Shown one piece after another: positions 23,058-31,972 of a stretch of DNA of 64,000 bases. Under the pieces are notes generated by a model. That model was not told the DNA's origin. It searched no databases and was given only the letters and a program-made list of their open reading frames with translations. Every line of letters starts with the position of its first letter. Within the stretch, counting starts at the first letter, position 1. Origin of the DNA: Reichenbachiella agariperforans (GTDB lineage: Bacteria; Bacteroidota; Bacteroidia; Cytophagales; Cyclobacteriaceae); the NCBI RefSeq assembly GCF_900142205.1, contig NZ_FRAA01000010.1:1-64000 (forward strand). Direction: 5' to 3'. Both the position numbers and the translations under genes were made by a program.

Positions 23058-23177
23058 ATGTCAAAGGAAAAAGAAGGTAAACTAAAATCGGGCAAAAAAG
23101 AAGCTGTCAAAAACCTCAAAGAAAAACGTGCAGCCAAAGCAGCCAAACGCATAGAGAAAAAACGCAATGACAACTAG
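23058..23177 (+). CDS. Small lysine/alanine-rich basic protein
   Basis: 39 residues from ATG 23058 to TAG 23177. About a third of the residues are lysine or arginine, with alanines between (KNLKEKRAAKAAKRIEKKR), giving one highly charged predicted helix. It resembles the small basic proteins of unknown function found in many Bacteroidota, possibly nucleic-acid binding. The next gene, a cupin, starts 51 bp downstream. The composition makes it likely to be translated, but I cannot assign a function. Confidence 0.55.
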   Translation: MSKEKEGKLKSGKKEAVKNLKEKRAAKAAKRIEKKRNDN

Positions 23178-23228
23178 GTCACCGGCAGTTGTGTCTAAAA
23201 AACACAGCGGATCGAAAGGTAGAATGGT

Positions 23229-23579
23229 ATGACAACTAATGACATAGAGCCCTCTAAAGCTCATCAGCTAGTAGATGCTGTTGATTACCTATCCGATTCG
23301 GTAGTCATCAGATCCATCATCGAAAAGAAGACTGGCACAGTAAGCCTCTCTTCTTTTGATACAGGGCAGAAGCTAGCGACAAAAATATCTCCCTTTGACC
23401 GCCTGATACAGGTGATCGATGGGACTGCCGAGGTAGTCATAGACGGGCACGCGACGCTACTCGAAACTGGGCAACTCATGATCATCCCCGCACACTCCTC
23501 CAATAGCATAAAAGCCCATGTACGATTCAAAATACTATCCACCATCATCAAAAGTGGGTACGAAGACATAAGTGTATAA
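23229..23579 (+). CDS. Small cupin-domain protein
   Basis: 116 residues forming one cupin_2-type barrel: the segments FDRLIQVIDGTAEVVIDG and LLETGQLMIIPAHSSNSIKA correspond to the two conserved cupin motifs. The metal-binding His/Glu of motif 1 are largely replaced, and motif 2 keeps only the PAH histidine, so a non-catalytic or sensing role is more likely than an enzyme. No signal peptide. It sits in a row of very small genes (lysine-rich, KKGD-type and CsbD-like proteins), a composition that suggests a stress-related set; that link is inference. Confidence 0.75.
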   Translation: MTTNDIEPSKAHQLVDAVDYLSDSVVIRSIIEKKTGTVSLSSFDTGQKLATKISPFDRLIQVIDGTAEVVIDGHATLLETGQLMIIPAHSSNSIKAHVRFKILSTIIKSGYEDISV

Positions 23580-23586
23580 CATCATC

Positions 23587-23763
23587 ATGAAAGAACACAA
23601 ATACAAAAAAGGAGACACCGTATATACGCAGACAGACCAGAGAGTCAAATTGATCGTGCGACGGTACATCAAAAGAATCTACTACTGCCAGTTTCCTGAT
23701 GACCCGACTCGAAAAGAGTTGGCTCTATTCGAAAGAGAACTGATCGACAAACCACAGCCCTAA
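23587..23763 (+). CDS. Small conserved-type protein of unknown function
   Basis: 58 residues from ATG 23587 (a GTG at 23572 would overlap the cupin gene by 8 bp and is less likely). The sequence begins MKEHKYKKGDTVYTQTDQ, followed by VRRYIKRIYYCQF and ELALFERELI. This compact beta-rich pattern is one I have seen in small Bacteroidota proteins of unknown role. No signal peptide or membrane segment. It follows the cupin gene by 7 bp and is probably cotranscribed with it. Confidence 0.6.
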   Translation: MKEHKYKKGDTVYTQTDQRVKLIVRRYIKRIYYCQFPDDPTRKELALFERELIDKPQP

Positions 23764-23862
23764 ACCTCCGGCCTAACCATGTCCAGCCCCCCCAAAGCAA
23801 AAGGGCGATCATGGCGCAGCGTAGCACGCGCCATATATACAGCAAGTAAACCAAATGCAATC

Positions 23863-24048
23863 ATGAACATCATTAGAAGCTGGCGAGAAATCAAAATCAT
23901 GCTGAAATGGAAATTTTCCACCCTTAACGATGCGGACTTTGAATACGAAGAAGGCTACAAAGACAACATGCTTGACCGGCTAGCCCAAAAACTCAATACG
24001 TCAAGAACAGAGCTCGAAGGAATGATAACAGAGCTTCAAAATCATTGA
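23863..24048 (+). CDS. CsbD-like small stress protein
   Basis: 61 residues from ATG 23863. The pattern WREIKIMLKWKFSTLNDADFEYEEGYKDNMLDRLAQKLNTS is close to the CsbD fold (W..iK..lK.kw..LtddD...eG..d.l...l), in which a short helical protein accumulates under general stress. An upstream in-frame ATG at 23779 would add 28 unrelated residues, so I chose the internal start that matches the family. The biochemical function of the family is unknown. Confidence 0.65.
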   Translation: MNIIRSWREIKIMLKWKFSTLNDADFEYEEGYKDNMLDRLAQKLNTSRTELEGMITELQNH

Positions 24049-24236
24049 TGTGTCACGGCTAAACCATTGTGATGAGAATGGATAAAAGGAGTGGATCGAG
24101 GAGGATACCTATACGTTTATGTGCTTTCCCTTAGCGTTCTGTTTTGGCAAAGGTTAGGGGTAGAGAGGTTCTTGGTTATTCTATCCAAATAACAACTTTC
24201 ATTAAAAATAGCGATTGTAACAGCTGTATATGAGAC

Positions 24237-24401
24237 GTGGTTTTGTTAAAAACTATAATAAATTCTCCGACTGGAAATGTCGAAAAATCTGACTTTGACA
24301 TCCTGACTCCCGTAGCTGCGGTTTATACACACTATACAGAAAGCGACGATTTCGAAATGGTTTTCAATAAGGTAGCAACCCTGATCAAAGAGAGTGAATG
24401 A
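24237..24401 (+). CDS. Possible small ORF or remnant, function unknown
   Basis: A GTG at 24237 opens a 54-codon frame (LLKTIINSPTGNVEKSDFD then FDILTPVAAVYTHYTESDDF, ending LIKESE). The composition is protein-like and the frame ends in a charged helix, but there is no ATG start and I recognise no family. It may be the tail of a decayed gene. The rest of 24049-24535 shows nothing I can support. Confidence 0.3.
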   Translation: MVLLKTIINSPTGNVEKSDFDILTPVAAVYTHYTESDDFEMVFNKVATLIKESE

Positions 24402-24535
24402 TCCGCACATGCGATGAAATCAACGAAATAGCCAAACAATAGAAGCCGTACCGCCCCAAGGTTCTCACCTTGAAGATGCCAGACTAAATGAACACGCTAG
24501 GGGTAGATTCATTAGCTAAAAACATACATCCAAAA

Positions 24536-24766
24536 ATCCGCGCAGATGTAGTCCCAACCCTACTGAAGTTTTTCCTAAAGTCTGCTGAGGTTTTGCCGCA
24601 AGACACAGTAGGTTTTGTCTCAAACTCGTACAGGTTTTGCCTAAAATCTACACAGACTTTTATTAAATCTGCGCGGATTTCCCTTCAAGTCCGTGCAGAC
24701 TTTACATCAGATCTGCGCAGGTTTTCCTTCAAGTCCGCGCAGACTTTACATCAGATCTGCGCGGGT
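24536..24766. repeat. 22-bp minisatellite with palindromic unit (11 copies)
   Basis: Eleven contiguous units of a 22-bp period. Unit cores begin at 24536, 24558, 24580, 24602, 24624, 24646, 24667, 24689, 24711, 24733 and 24755 (one step is 21). The core is a near-palindrome related to ATCTGCGCAGAT, usually flanked by AA and TTT. The left copies are diverged and the last four form two almost identical 44-bp doublets (24689-24732 and 24733-24776), a sign of recent duplication. There are no unique spacers, so it is not a CRISPR array. A 101-codon open frame across it is a by-product of the repeat. Confidence 0.85.
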
Positions 24767-24809
24767 TTTCAGACACACATAAAATGGCATTGAAAAAGGG
24801 AATACTCAA

Positions 24810-25109
24810 TTGAGACATAGCAAGAGTATATGTGAATTAACAGGACTTAAAATCAACCCACATGAAGCTTATATAATTTCAGAGAAATTAAGCTTAGATA
24901 GATACCTAACTGTAGATGAATCAGATAAATGGGTGTTTTCTATTAATTATGAAGGAATAATTTTTCATCGATACGGAGGATACAAACAACAATTAAAGGA
25001 TATTAAAAGAAAGAGGTTAAAAGATGATCTTTATAACATATTAGTAGCTGTTGGAACAACCTTGGCAGGTTTTTATGCTCTATGGCAAGTTTGGTTAGAA
25101 TTAGAATGA
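24810..25109 (+). CDS. Hypothetical protein, winged-helix-like with C-terminal membrane helix
   Basis: About 99 residues from a TTG at 24810; the start is uncertain because no ATG is available. The N-terminal 60 residues (EAYIISEKLSLDRYLTVDE, then WVFSINYEGIIFHRYGGY) resemble a small winged-helix-like module found in Bacteroidota accessory proteins. A basic stretch KRKRLKDD precedes one hydrophobic helix (LVAVGTTLAGFYALWQVW). It is noticeably more AT-rich than its surroundings, which fits recent acquisition. Function unknown. Confidence 0.5.
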   Translation: MRHSKSICELTGLKINPHEAYIISEKLSLDRYLTVDESDKWVFSINYEGIIFHRYGGYKQQLKDIKRKRLKDDLYNILVAVGTTLAGFYALWQVWLELE

Positions 25110-25132
25110 TTGAAAAATAAAATACCTTTTGC

Positions 25133-25190
25133 CGATCAAATAGACTGCCTTGGGCTTATCGCCCACGGTGCGCCTCTCACACCTCCCAAT
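25133..25190 (-). mobile_element. Possible 3' end relic of a group II intron
   Basis: On the minus strand this stretch contains GGAGGTGTGAGAGG, then a hairpin built on TGGGC/GCCCA, then CAGTCTATTTGATC. That order resembles the domain V/VI boundary and terminal segment of bacterial group II introns. A recognisable domain V (AGCCGUA...UACGGUU) is not clear and no reverse transcriptase is present, so this would be a decayed fragment. The rest of 25191-25606 is AT-rich upstream region of the M4 peptidase gene with no gene I can support. Confidence 0.35.
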
Positions 25191-25606
25191 ACTTCCTTCG
25201 TCAGGACAGACCAAGCAGTTCTCGTACTGGCTCACTAAATCACACCTTCACTTTTTGGTAGTAGTCCATTTTTGGAAGATTTCGGTCAACAATCACATGA
25301 TTTGTATAACACTGAAGCTCAGTTGATTATTTTTTTTATCAAAAACTGAATTTTATTTGATCGTAGCACTGAAAGAGCTGGAATTGCATTTAGACAAGTG
25401 CTTCATTTCCCAAAACCTTAATTAAACCGTTACATGCTACTTCACACACAAGTAGTTCATTTATTTTATTGTACTAAATACAGAAATATCAGAATTAAAT
25501 TTTGATAAAGTGATTAAAAAAACATAAATATGGCAAAATCCGGGTATTGTGTTTTATCAATGCATGTGCTAACTTCTTTTCTTTTTAATCACTTAACCAG
25601 TTAACA

Positions 25607-28600
25607 ATGAAAAAGTTATGCTACTTATTTCTTGTCATGGGAATCGTATATTCATCCCATGGACAAAACATGTCGCAACAGACAAATGACAAAAACATAA
25701 TCAAAGTAAACGCTGCAAAGATTGATCAGACACCTCAAGTTTTGATGAAGCAGGAGTTAGGAATGAATGCTCACGAAGAGATGCGGTCTCTTAAAATTGA
25801 AAAAGATGATCTGGGTATGGAACACCAAAAGTTTCAACATTACTACAAAGGAATCAAAGTAGAAGGCTCCACTTATACGATTCATTCCAAGGATGGAAAA
25901 ACAACCTTGATGACAGGCAATTATCGAGAGATAGAAGACATATCTGTTTCTCCATCTTTGTCAACGTCCACAGCACTGGAAGCTGCAAAAAGTGCAACGC
26001 AAGCTAAGAGTTTTGCCTGGGAAAACACCTCGAGTAATATGAGAATTGCTTCAGGCGAGAATTTCGAAAAACCTGAGGGAGAGTTGGTCATTATCCAGAA
26101 TACTGCGAACGGTTACAAATCTAGATTGACATACAAGTACCACATCATCGCGGCTGATCCATATGTAAATGCCTACATCTATGTCGATGCACTCACTGGC
26201 GAAGTAGTGAGGTACAATAGTGTGATCAAGCATGCGGATGCAACAGGTTCAGCAGCGACTCGATACAGTGGTACACAAACTATCATCACGGATAGTTTTA
26301 ATGGTTCCTATAGGTTGCGAGATTACTCTAGAGGAAACGGAGTACTGACCTATGACGCCACGACTTCCACAACTTACAATGGCACTACTGGTGCACCGAC
26401 CAATGCCTCGGAGTACACCGATAGTGACAACAATTGGACTGCTGCTGAATTCAACAATACAGACAAGGATAACGCCGCTCTGGATGCGCATTTTGCCGCA
26501 GAAGCAACCTATGATTTTTTCTTTACCAATTTTGGACGGGATAGTTACAATGACAATGGAGCAGCAATAACCAGTTATGTAAACACGGACATAGAAGATG
26601 TATTTAATTACCCCTCTGGATACAATGACAATGCTTTTTGGACTGGATATGTCATGGTGTACGGCAAGGGCAATAGCCTAGACCCACTGACTACCGTGGA
26701 TATTACAGCGCATGAGATTGGACATGCTTATTGTGAAGGTACCGCCGATTTGATCTATGAAAAGGAATCTGGCGCCATGAACGAGGGGCTTAGTGATATA
26801 TGGGGAGCCAGTGTAGAATATTATACCAACCAAAACTATGGAACGACCAAAGACTTGTGGAATCTAGGGACGGAAATTGGTCAAACATTTAGATCCATGT
26901 CCAATCCCAAAGCCTATGGAGATCCTGATACTTACGGAGGGACTTATTGGGTGAGTCAAAACTGTACTCCTAGCAATAATAATGATTATTGTGGGGTGCA
27001 TACCAATAGTGGAGTAACCAATCACTGGTACTATGTCCTAGCAGTAGGAGAAACCGACACCAACGACCTAGGCGACTCCTATAGCGTAGCAGGTATTGGC
27101 ATAGATGCTGCCGCTGCTATCACATGGCGTACGGAATCTACCTATCTGACTTCTTCTTCTAATTATGCTGATTTTAGAGCGTACTCTATACAATCCGCCA
27201 AAGATCTATATGGCAGTGGGTCACCCCAAGAGATAGCTGTGACCAACTCTTGGTATGCAGTGGGAGTTGGTGCCGAATATGTCACAACTTGTACTTTGGG
27301 AGCCCCAGGAAGTCTTGCTTCGTCTAACGTGGCAGACGACTCGTTTACCTTAAGTTGGGATGCGGTATCAGGTGCTACATCTTATACTGTAACAGTGGGC
27401 TCAACTTCTACTACTGTCAGCGGTACGAGCTACGATGCGACGAGCCTTCAATCTGGTACTTCGTATAGTTGTTCTGTTGCAGCCAATTGTACTACTGGAG
27501 GTTCTGGTTCATCATCTATTCTCAGTGTAAGCACTACAGGTACTACCCCATTGATTTACTGTGCTTCTAATGGCAACAACACTTCAGATGAGTACATTGG
27601 TACTGTACAGCTCAATACAATCAATAATTCTACAAGTGCTTCCAGTGGCGGATATGGAGATTTCACTTCGATATCTACCAGTCTAGTGAAAGGTAATACC
27701 TATACCATCACGGTCACACCAGTATGGACAGGTACTATCTATAACGAAGGTTATGCAATGTGGATTGACTACAACCAAGACGGGGATTTTACTGATTCTG
27801 ATGAATTGGTTTGGTCTATGGCCGCTAATCAAACCGCTTCTGTGTCAGGATCTTTTACTGTCCCTACTACTGCCACTACTAGCAGCACACGAATGAGGGT
27901 AGCTATGAAGTACAACGGAATCCCTACCTCGTGTGAAAGCTTTTCTTATGGAGAGGTAGAGGACTACACGGTGACATTGATCGATGGGTCTGGAGACACA
28001 CAGACGCCAAGTACACCGACAGCTTTGACAGCTTCTAATATAACCAGTTCTTCTTTTGATGTTTCATGGACAGCTTCTACTGACAATGTAGGTGTTGCTG
28101 GCTATTCAGTGTATTTGGATGGTGCATTAGAGGGCACTACTACTTCCACGAGCTATTCTTTTGCTGGTCTTGTGGCATCAACGAATTATGCAGTTTCGGT
28201 AGAGGCCTATGATGCCATGGGAAATACGTCTTCTCCAGCTACAACCTCAGTAACTACCAGTTCTGGAGGCGGTTCTGGATCCGATATCCTCATCGAAAGC
28301 TATTTTGAAACAGGATGGGATGGTTGGACCGATGGAGGGAGCGATGTAGCCAGATATTCTGGTTCGCGATCATTTGAAGGGAGTTATTCCATTTATATCA
28401 GAGATAACTCCGGTACAGGATCGTCCATGAGCTATACAGGAGTCGATGTTAGTTCCTATGACGCCATAGACATATCGTTTTATTTCTATCCATTTGGTAT
28501 GGAAACGGGGGAAGATTTCTGGTTACAATTTTATGATGGATCATCATGGCAGACCATTGCGACATATGTGAGTGGTACTAGTTTTGATAATAATAGTTTC

Positions 28601-29038
28601 TATGTGGCCAATGTTTCAATTGATCCCTCTACCTATACCTTTAGTAGCAATTCTGGTTTTAGGTTCGTCTGTGATGCCAGTGCAAACAATGATTTGATCT
28701 ACATTGATCAGGTCACGATAGTGGGTATCAGTGGCTCAGCCTTTACGGTAAATATGGTCAACGAACTTGGAGATTTGCCTGCAAACTCGGTTGCCGTTAT
28801 TGAAACTGGCGGTTTTGAAAACATTCTAGTCTATCCTAACCCCACTACCAATTGGGTAAAAATAGAAGGGATTCCTACCGATGCTAATATTCAACTATTG
28901 GATGTAACTGGAAGAGTACTGTATACATCAGTGGGCAAATCAGAATTTGATTTATCTACCTCACCAAGTGGTATTTATCTACTGCAAGTGAGAATCGAAG
29001 ATGAACTGAAAGTCTATAGGATTAGCAAGAATGACTAG
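25607..29038 (+). CDS. Secreted M4 (thermolysin-like) metallopeptidase with type IX secretion C-terminus
   Basis: 1143 residues. A signal peptide (1-19) is followed by an FTP/PepSY propeptide (about 30-205). The M4 catalytic domain has the zinc motif HEIGH at 369-373 and third ligand Glu 393 in NEGLSDIWG. Then come a fibronectin-III domain (about 565-645), a GEVED domain (about 655-785, ending SYGEVEDYTV), a second fibronectin-III domain (about 795-880) and a jelly-roll-like binding region (about 895-1035). A Por-type C-terminal sorting domain ends the protein (VYPNPTTNWVKIEG, LDVTGRVLY, SGIYLLQV). It digests extracellular protein, reaching the outside through the type IX system. It stands as a single gene with its own terminator. 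Confidence 0.95.
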   Translation: MKKLCYLFLVMGIVYSSHGQNMSQQTNDKNIIKVNAAKIDQTPQVLMKQELGMNAHEEMRSLKIEKDDLGMEHQKFQHYYKGIKVEGSTYTIHSKDGKTTLMTGNYREIEDISVSPSLSTSTALEAAKSATQAKSFAWENTSSNMRIASGENFEKPEGELVIIQNTANGYKSRLTYKYHIIAADPYVNAYIYVDALTGEVVRYNSVIKHADATGSAATRYSGTQTIITDSFNGSYRLRDYSRGNGVLTYDATTSTTYNGTTGAPTNASEYTDSDNNWTAAEFNNTDKDNAALDAHFAAEATYDFFFTNFGRDSYNDNGAAITSYVNTDIEDVFNYPSGYNDNAFWTGYVMVYGKGNSLDPLTTVDITAHEIGHAYCEGTADLIYEKESGAMNEGLSDIWGASVEYYTNQNYGTTKDLWNLGTEIGQTFRSMSNPKAYGDPDTYGGTYWVSQNCTPSNNNDYCGVHTNSGVTNHWYYVLAVGETDTNDLGDSYSVAGIGIDAAAAITWRTESTYLTSSSNYADFRAYSIQSAKDLYGSGSPQEIAVTNSWYAVGVGAEYVTTCTLGAPGSLASSNVADDSFTLSWDAVSGATSYTVTVGSTSTTVSGTSYDATSLQSGTSYSCSVAANCTTGGSGSSSILSVSTTGTTPLIYCASNGNNTSDEYIGTVQLNTINNSTSASSGGYGDFTSISTSLVKGNTYTITVTPVWTGTIYNEGYAMWIDYNQDGDFTDSDELVWSMAANQTASVSGSFTVPTTATTSSTRMRVAMKYNGIPTSCESFSYGEVEDYTVTLIDGSGDTQTPSTPTALTASNITSSSFDVSWTASTDNVGVAGYSVYLDGALEGTTTSTSYSFAGLVASTNYAVSVEAYDAMGNTSSPATTSVTTSSGGGSGSDILIESYFETGWDGWTDGGSDVARYSGSRSFEGSYSIYIRDNSGTGSSMSYTGVDVSSYDAIDISFYFYPFGMETGEDFWLQFYDGSSWQTIATYVSGTSFDNNSFYVANVSIDPSTYTFSSNSGFRFVCDASANNDLIYIDQVTIVGISGSAFTVNMVNELGDLPANSVAVIETGGFENILVYPNPTTNWVKIEGIPTDANIQLLDVTGRVLYTSVGKSEFDLSTSPSGIYLLQVRIEDELKVYRISKND

Positions 29039-29076
29039 TCTTAAATAAGCGATATAGTTTTAGGATAAATATTTAG

Positions 29077-29115
29077 ATCGCATCGGGTTTTGACTCGATG
29101 CGATTTTTGTTTTTG
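29077..29115 (+). terminator. Intrinsic terminator of the M4 peptidase gene
   Basis: Stem ATCGCATCG/CGATGCGAT (29077-29085, 29096-29104) with a 10-nt loop, followed by TTTTGTTTTTG. It lies 39 bp after the stop of the peptidase gene. Confidence 0.85.
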
Positions 29116-29138
29116 TAGGTTCTTATTTTGACCTTGTC

Positions 29139-29238
29139 TTACTGGTGTATATTGGCAGGCGTATTCATCCAACAGCTCCAGTGAGGTCGGTCATTATTGT
29201 AAATATGGAAGCATCCTAGAAAAAGTTGACAGGTTTTA
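29139..29238 (-). mobile_element. IS3-family transposase relic
   Basis: The minus-strand frame 29213-29139 reads CFHIYNNDRPHWSCWMNTPA, then NIHQ and a stop. This is the C-terminal signature of IS3-type integrase cores (YN..RPH.....TP...). Immediately upstream on the same strand is CTGTCAACTTTTTCTAGG, which looks like an IS3-type terminal sequence. So the element seems to have collapsed to one end plus the last 25 codons. The remainder of the gap (29239-29535) shows no gene I can support. Confidence 0.55.
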
Positions 29239-29535
29239 GATAAATACGGATATGAGTATACAAAGATAATCTTAATCCTTTGATGAGTAAACAGGTTAGA
29301 ATGTAGTCCTGCTTTGGATTGTCTTTTTTTCTATTTAATCCTTCATTCTTGGTTTTAGTTGTCCTAGTACCCGATTTCCTAGTCGCATGTCAAAATGAGA
29401 CAAAAACCTTCTAAGTCATTTGCAATGTCGAATAAGAATAGAAAGAAGCTAGCCAAGCCGTTTATCACATCATCGCTACACTTTCGAAGAAACTAAAGTA
29501 TTTTGCTGTGGCTAACTTGATACAAAACGACACAC

Positions 29536-31035
29536 ATGCACCCATCCAGCAAGAAATACCTTCCAATCATCCTGACACTATCGGGCATCAAGCTACTGAT
29601 CCAATGCCTCGGCAACCAACGGTATGGCTTTCATCGCGACGAATTGCTTCACCTCTCCGTCAGTGAGCATCTCGATTGGGGATTTATGGAGTTTCCTCCA
29701 CTGATCGCTCTGCTGGGGAAGCTGTCCTATTTGCTGTTTGATTACGCGCTTTGGGGAGTCCGGCTCTTCCCTACGCTGGCCGGTGTGGGCATCCTCATCC
29801 TCTGCTGTCTCATGGCGCTAGAGTTGGGCGGAAAGCTCAAGGCCGTTGTACTGGCAGGGGTTTCTATCCTCTCCTTCCTCCCCTTTTACCGAAACCATAC
29901 CCTGTTCCAACCCGTGGCTTTTGACCAACTGTTTTGGACCTTGGGGTTTTACTTTGTGATCAAGTTCATCAACTCCCCCCACAAAAAGCACCTGCTGGCA
30001 GTAGGCATCACACTAGGACTAGGATTGATGACCAAATACACCCTCTTGGTTTGGGCTTTTAGTACCTGCATCGGTTTGCTCTTCTACGAGAGAGGACGCC
30101 TTTTCAGATACAAATGGCTTTACCTCTCTGCGTGCCTGTCGCTAGTCATCTTCTTGCCCAACGTCATCTGGCAAGTGCTCCATGACTACCCTATCCTAAA
30201 GCACCTCCAAGCGCTGAACCAATATCAACTGGACGACACTGACCCGATCGCCTTTGGCATGGATCAGTTGGAGTACCCCTTCACACTAGTCGTTAGCCTC
30301 ATCGGAGTAGTCACCATGGTCGCGGATCAAAACTTAAAAAAATACCGCGCCATAGGAGTAGCCGTTTTGGTGATTTTCACCACCATGTGGTTGCTTCACG
30401 CCAAAGCCTATTATGTCTTTGCTATTTACCCCGCTCTATTCGCGGCGGGAGCGGTAAAGCTCGAAGCACTCCTCACCAAAAAGCCAGCCCTCATGTATAT
30501 CGTCTCGGCCATTGTGCTCTTGCCATCCCTCTATTTCATCCCCCAAGCAACACCCATTCTACCGATCGATACTTACGTAAAATATGCTGGACTAAAAGAA
30601 GAAAAAGGGCGTATCGAGCTGACAGGGGACTATGCAGATATGTTTGGCTGGGAAGAGCAGGTCCAACTCGTAGATAGTGTCTACCGATCCCTCACGCCCA
30701 TAGAACGACAGCACTGTGTGCTCTGGGCAGAAAACTATGGCGAAGCAGGAGCCCTCAAAATACTAGGAAAGAAATACCAGCTCCCAGATCCCATCAGCAG
30801 GCATGGAAGTTTTTGGACTTGGGGCTATGGCGACACAAAGGCTACCGTATGGATAAGTTTGGGCAATGAGAAACCAGCTATAATGTCTGTTTTTGAAGAG
30901 GTAAAACTGATAAAAACAATCATACACCCGTATGCCATCGCAGAAGAGAACAATATCCCACTATACCTCTGCCGAAAACCCAAAGTTGACATTGATAAAT
31001 GGTGGAGAGACTATGAAGCGCATATCTTTGACTGA
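29536..31035 (+). CDS. GT39-like integral membrane glycosyltransferase (ArnT/PMT family)
   Basis: 499 residues with roughly ten hydrophobic segments in the first 340. The loop after helix 1 carries GFHRDELLHLSVSEHLDWGF, then MEFPPL. Acidic residues in this loop are catalytic in the GT39/GT83 (PMT_2) family, which transfers a sugar from a polyprenyl-phosphate donor to protein or lipid on the periplasmic side. The last 160 residues are soluble. The acceptor is unknown. It stands alone; the gap 31036-31321 downstream holds a 7-bp hairpin at 31071-31087 and nothing else I can support. Confidence 0.85.
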   Translation: MHPSSKKYLPIILTLSGIKLLIQCLGNQRYGFHRDELLHLSVSEHLDWGFMEFPPLIALLGKLSYLLFDYALWGVRLFPTLAGVGILILCCLMALELGGKLKAVVLAGVSILSFLPFYRNHTLFQPVAFDQLFWTLGFYFVIKFINSPHKKHLLAVGITLGLGLMTKYTLLVWAFSTCIGLLFYERGRLFRYKWLYLSACLSLVIFLPNVIWQVLHDYPILKHLQALNQYQLDDTDPIAFGMDQLEYPFTLVVSLIGVVTMVADQNLKKYRAIGVAVLVIFTTMWLLHAKAYYVFAIYPALFAAGAVKLEALLTKKPALMYIVSAIVLLPSLYFIPQATPILPIDTYVKYAGLKEEKGRIELTGDYADMFGWEEQVQLVDSVYRSLTPIERQHCVLWAENYGEAGALKILGKKYQLPDPISRHGSFWTWGYGDTKATVWISLGNEKPAIMSVFEEVKLIKTIIHPYAIAEENNIPLYLCRKPKVDIDKWWRDYEAHIFD

Positions 31036-31321
31036 TCCAAAACCCTCACTTCTAAGGATTCGTCAAACCTCAACAGCACGGCTGTTGCTAGGATTCACTC
31101 TAGTGCTCACGCGGCAAGCCACTACAGAGAGACCAAGGTCGTCCTCATGCATACCCATACAAATGACTAGAGACGACTCGAAAGTCTCACGCAGATGGAT
31201 TAGTTTGGTCAACCCAAATAGAGCTGTAGACTTTGAATATTAGTAGACTACTTGATATAGCGCACGATCAGAATCCTAAACTAGACGTATTGAGAACAAC
31301 ATAAGTCCTAAAAAGAAAACG

Positions 31322-31972
31322 ATGAAAACCTTAAAAGAACAGACAGAAGCCAAAATTGCAGCAGGGCGACAAGCTAATCCTGACTTCATGAAAGGGGTTG
31401 ACGATATCATCCGAAAAGCCAAAGCTTTTCAACAAGGCGATGATGCGATTCAAGTTGGGCAAAAAGCGCCAGCTTTCGAACTCCCCAACGCTGAGGGCAA
31501 GTTGGGATCCTTAGACACTCTACTAGCCAAAGGGCCACTTGTGCTGACCTTTTATAGAGGCAGTTGGTGTCCTTATTGCAACTTACAGCTTAGCGCCTTG
31601 CAGGCTCGACTAGATGAGATTCATGCACTGGGTGCGACATTGGTTGCCATCAGCCCACAAGTACCTGATGGATCAATGAGCAAAAATGAAATAACAGAAA
31701 TGGATTTCACCGTATTGTCAGACCAAGATGCGAAAACTGCCTCTCAATACGGCATAGCCTGGGAAGTGCCCGCATTTTTGAAGGAACACATGCGCGTGGA
31801 TCGCGACCTTGATTTGGAAACAATCAATAACGGCAACAGTAGTATATTACCGATTCCAGCCACGTTCATCATCGGGCAAGATGGGATAGTCCTATGGAAT
31901 TATGTCAACGTTGACTATCGAACACGTTCAGAACCTGAAGAAATTATTGACGTCTTGAAAAACATGTCCTAA
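31322..31972 (+). CDS. Peroxiredoxin-like (AhpC/TSA) thiol protein
   Basis: 216 residues. A helical N-terminal 45 residues lead into an AhpC/TSA thioredoxin fold: VGQKAPAFELPNAEGK, then FYRGSWCPYCNLQLSAL with Cys 83 and Cys 86 (CPYC), and TFIIGQDGIVLW. This CxxC arrangement is that of the peroxiredoxin-like family, which reduces peroxides or disulfides using thioredoxin. No signal peptide, so cytoplasmic. It is monocistronic. The gap 31973-32238 contains only the lysS regulatory elements listed separately. Confidence 0.85.
   Translation: MKTLKEQTEAKIAAGRQANPDFMKGVDDIIRKAKAFQQGDDAIQVGQKAPAFELPNAEGKLGSLDTLLAKGPLVLTFYRGSWCPYCNLQLSALQARLDEIHALGATLVAISPQVPDGSMSKNEITEMDFTVLSDQDAKTASQYGIAWEVPAFLKEHMRVDRDLDLETINNGNSSILPIPATFIIGQDGIVLWNYVNVDYRTRSEPEEIIDVLKNMS

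Noticed and set aside
24536-24766. CRISPR array
   Set aside because: Units are contiguous with a 22-bp period, there are no unique spacers, and no cas genes are nearby.
24488-24793. 101-codon open frame over the minisatellite
   Set aside because: The residues follow the 22-bp period and have no start context; the DNA repeat explains it.
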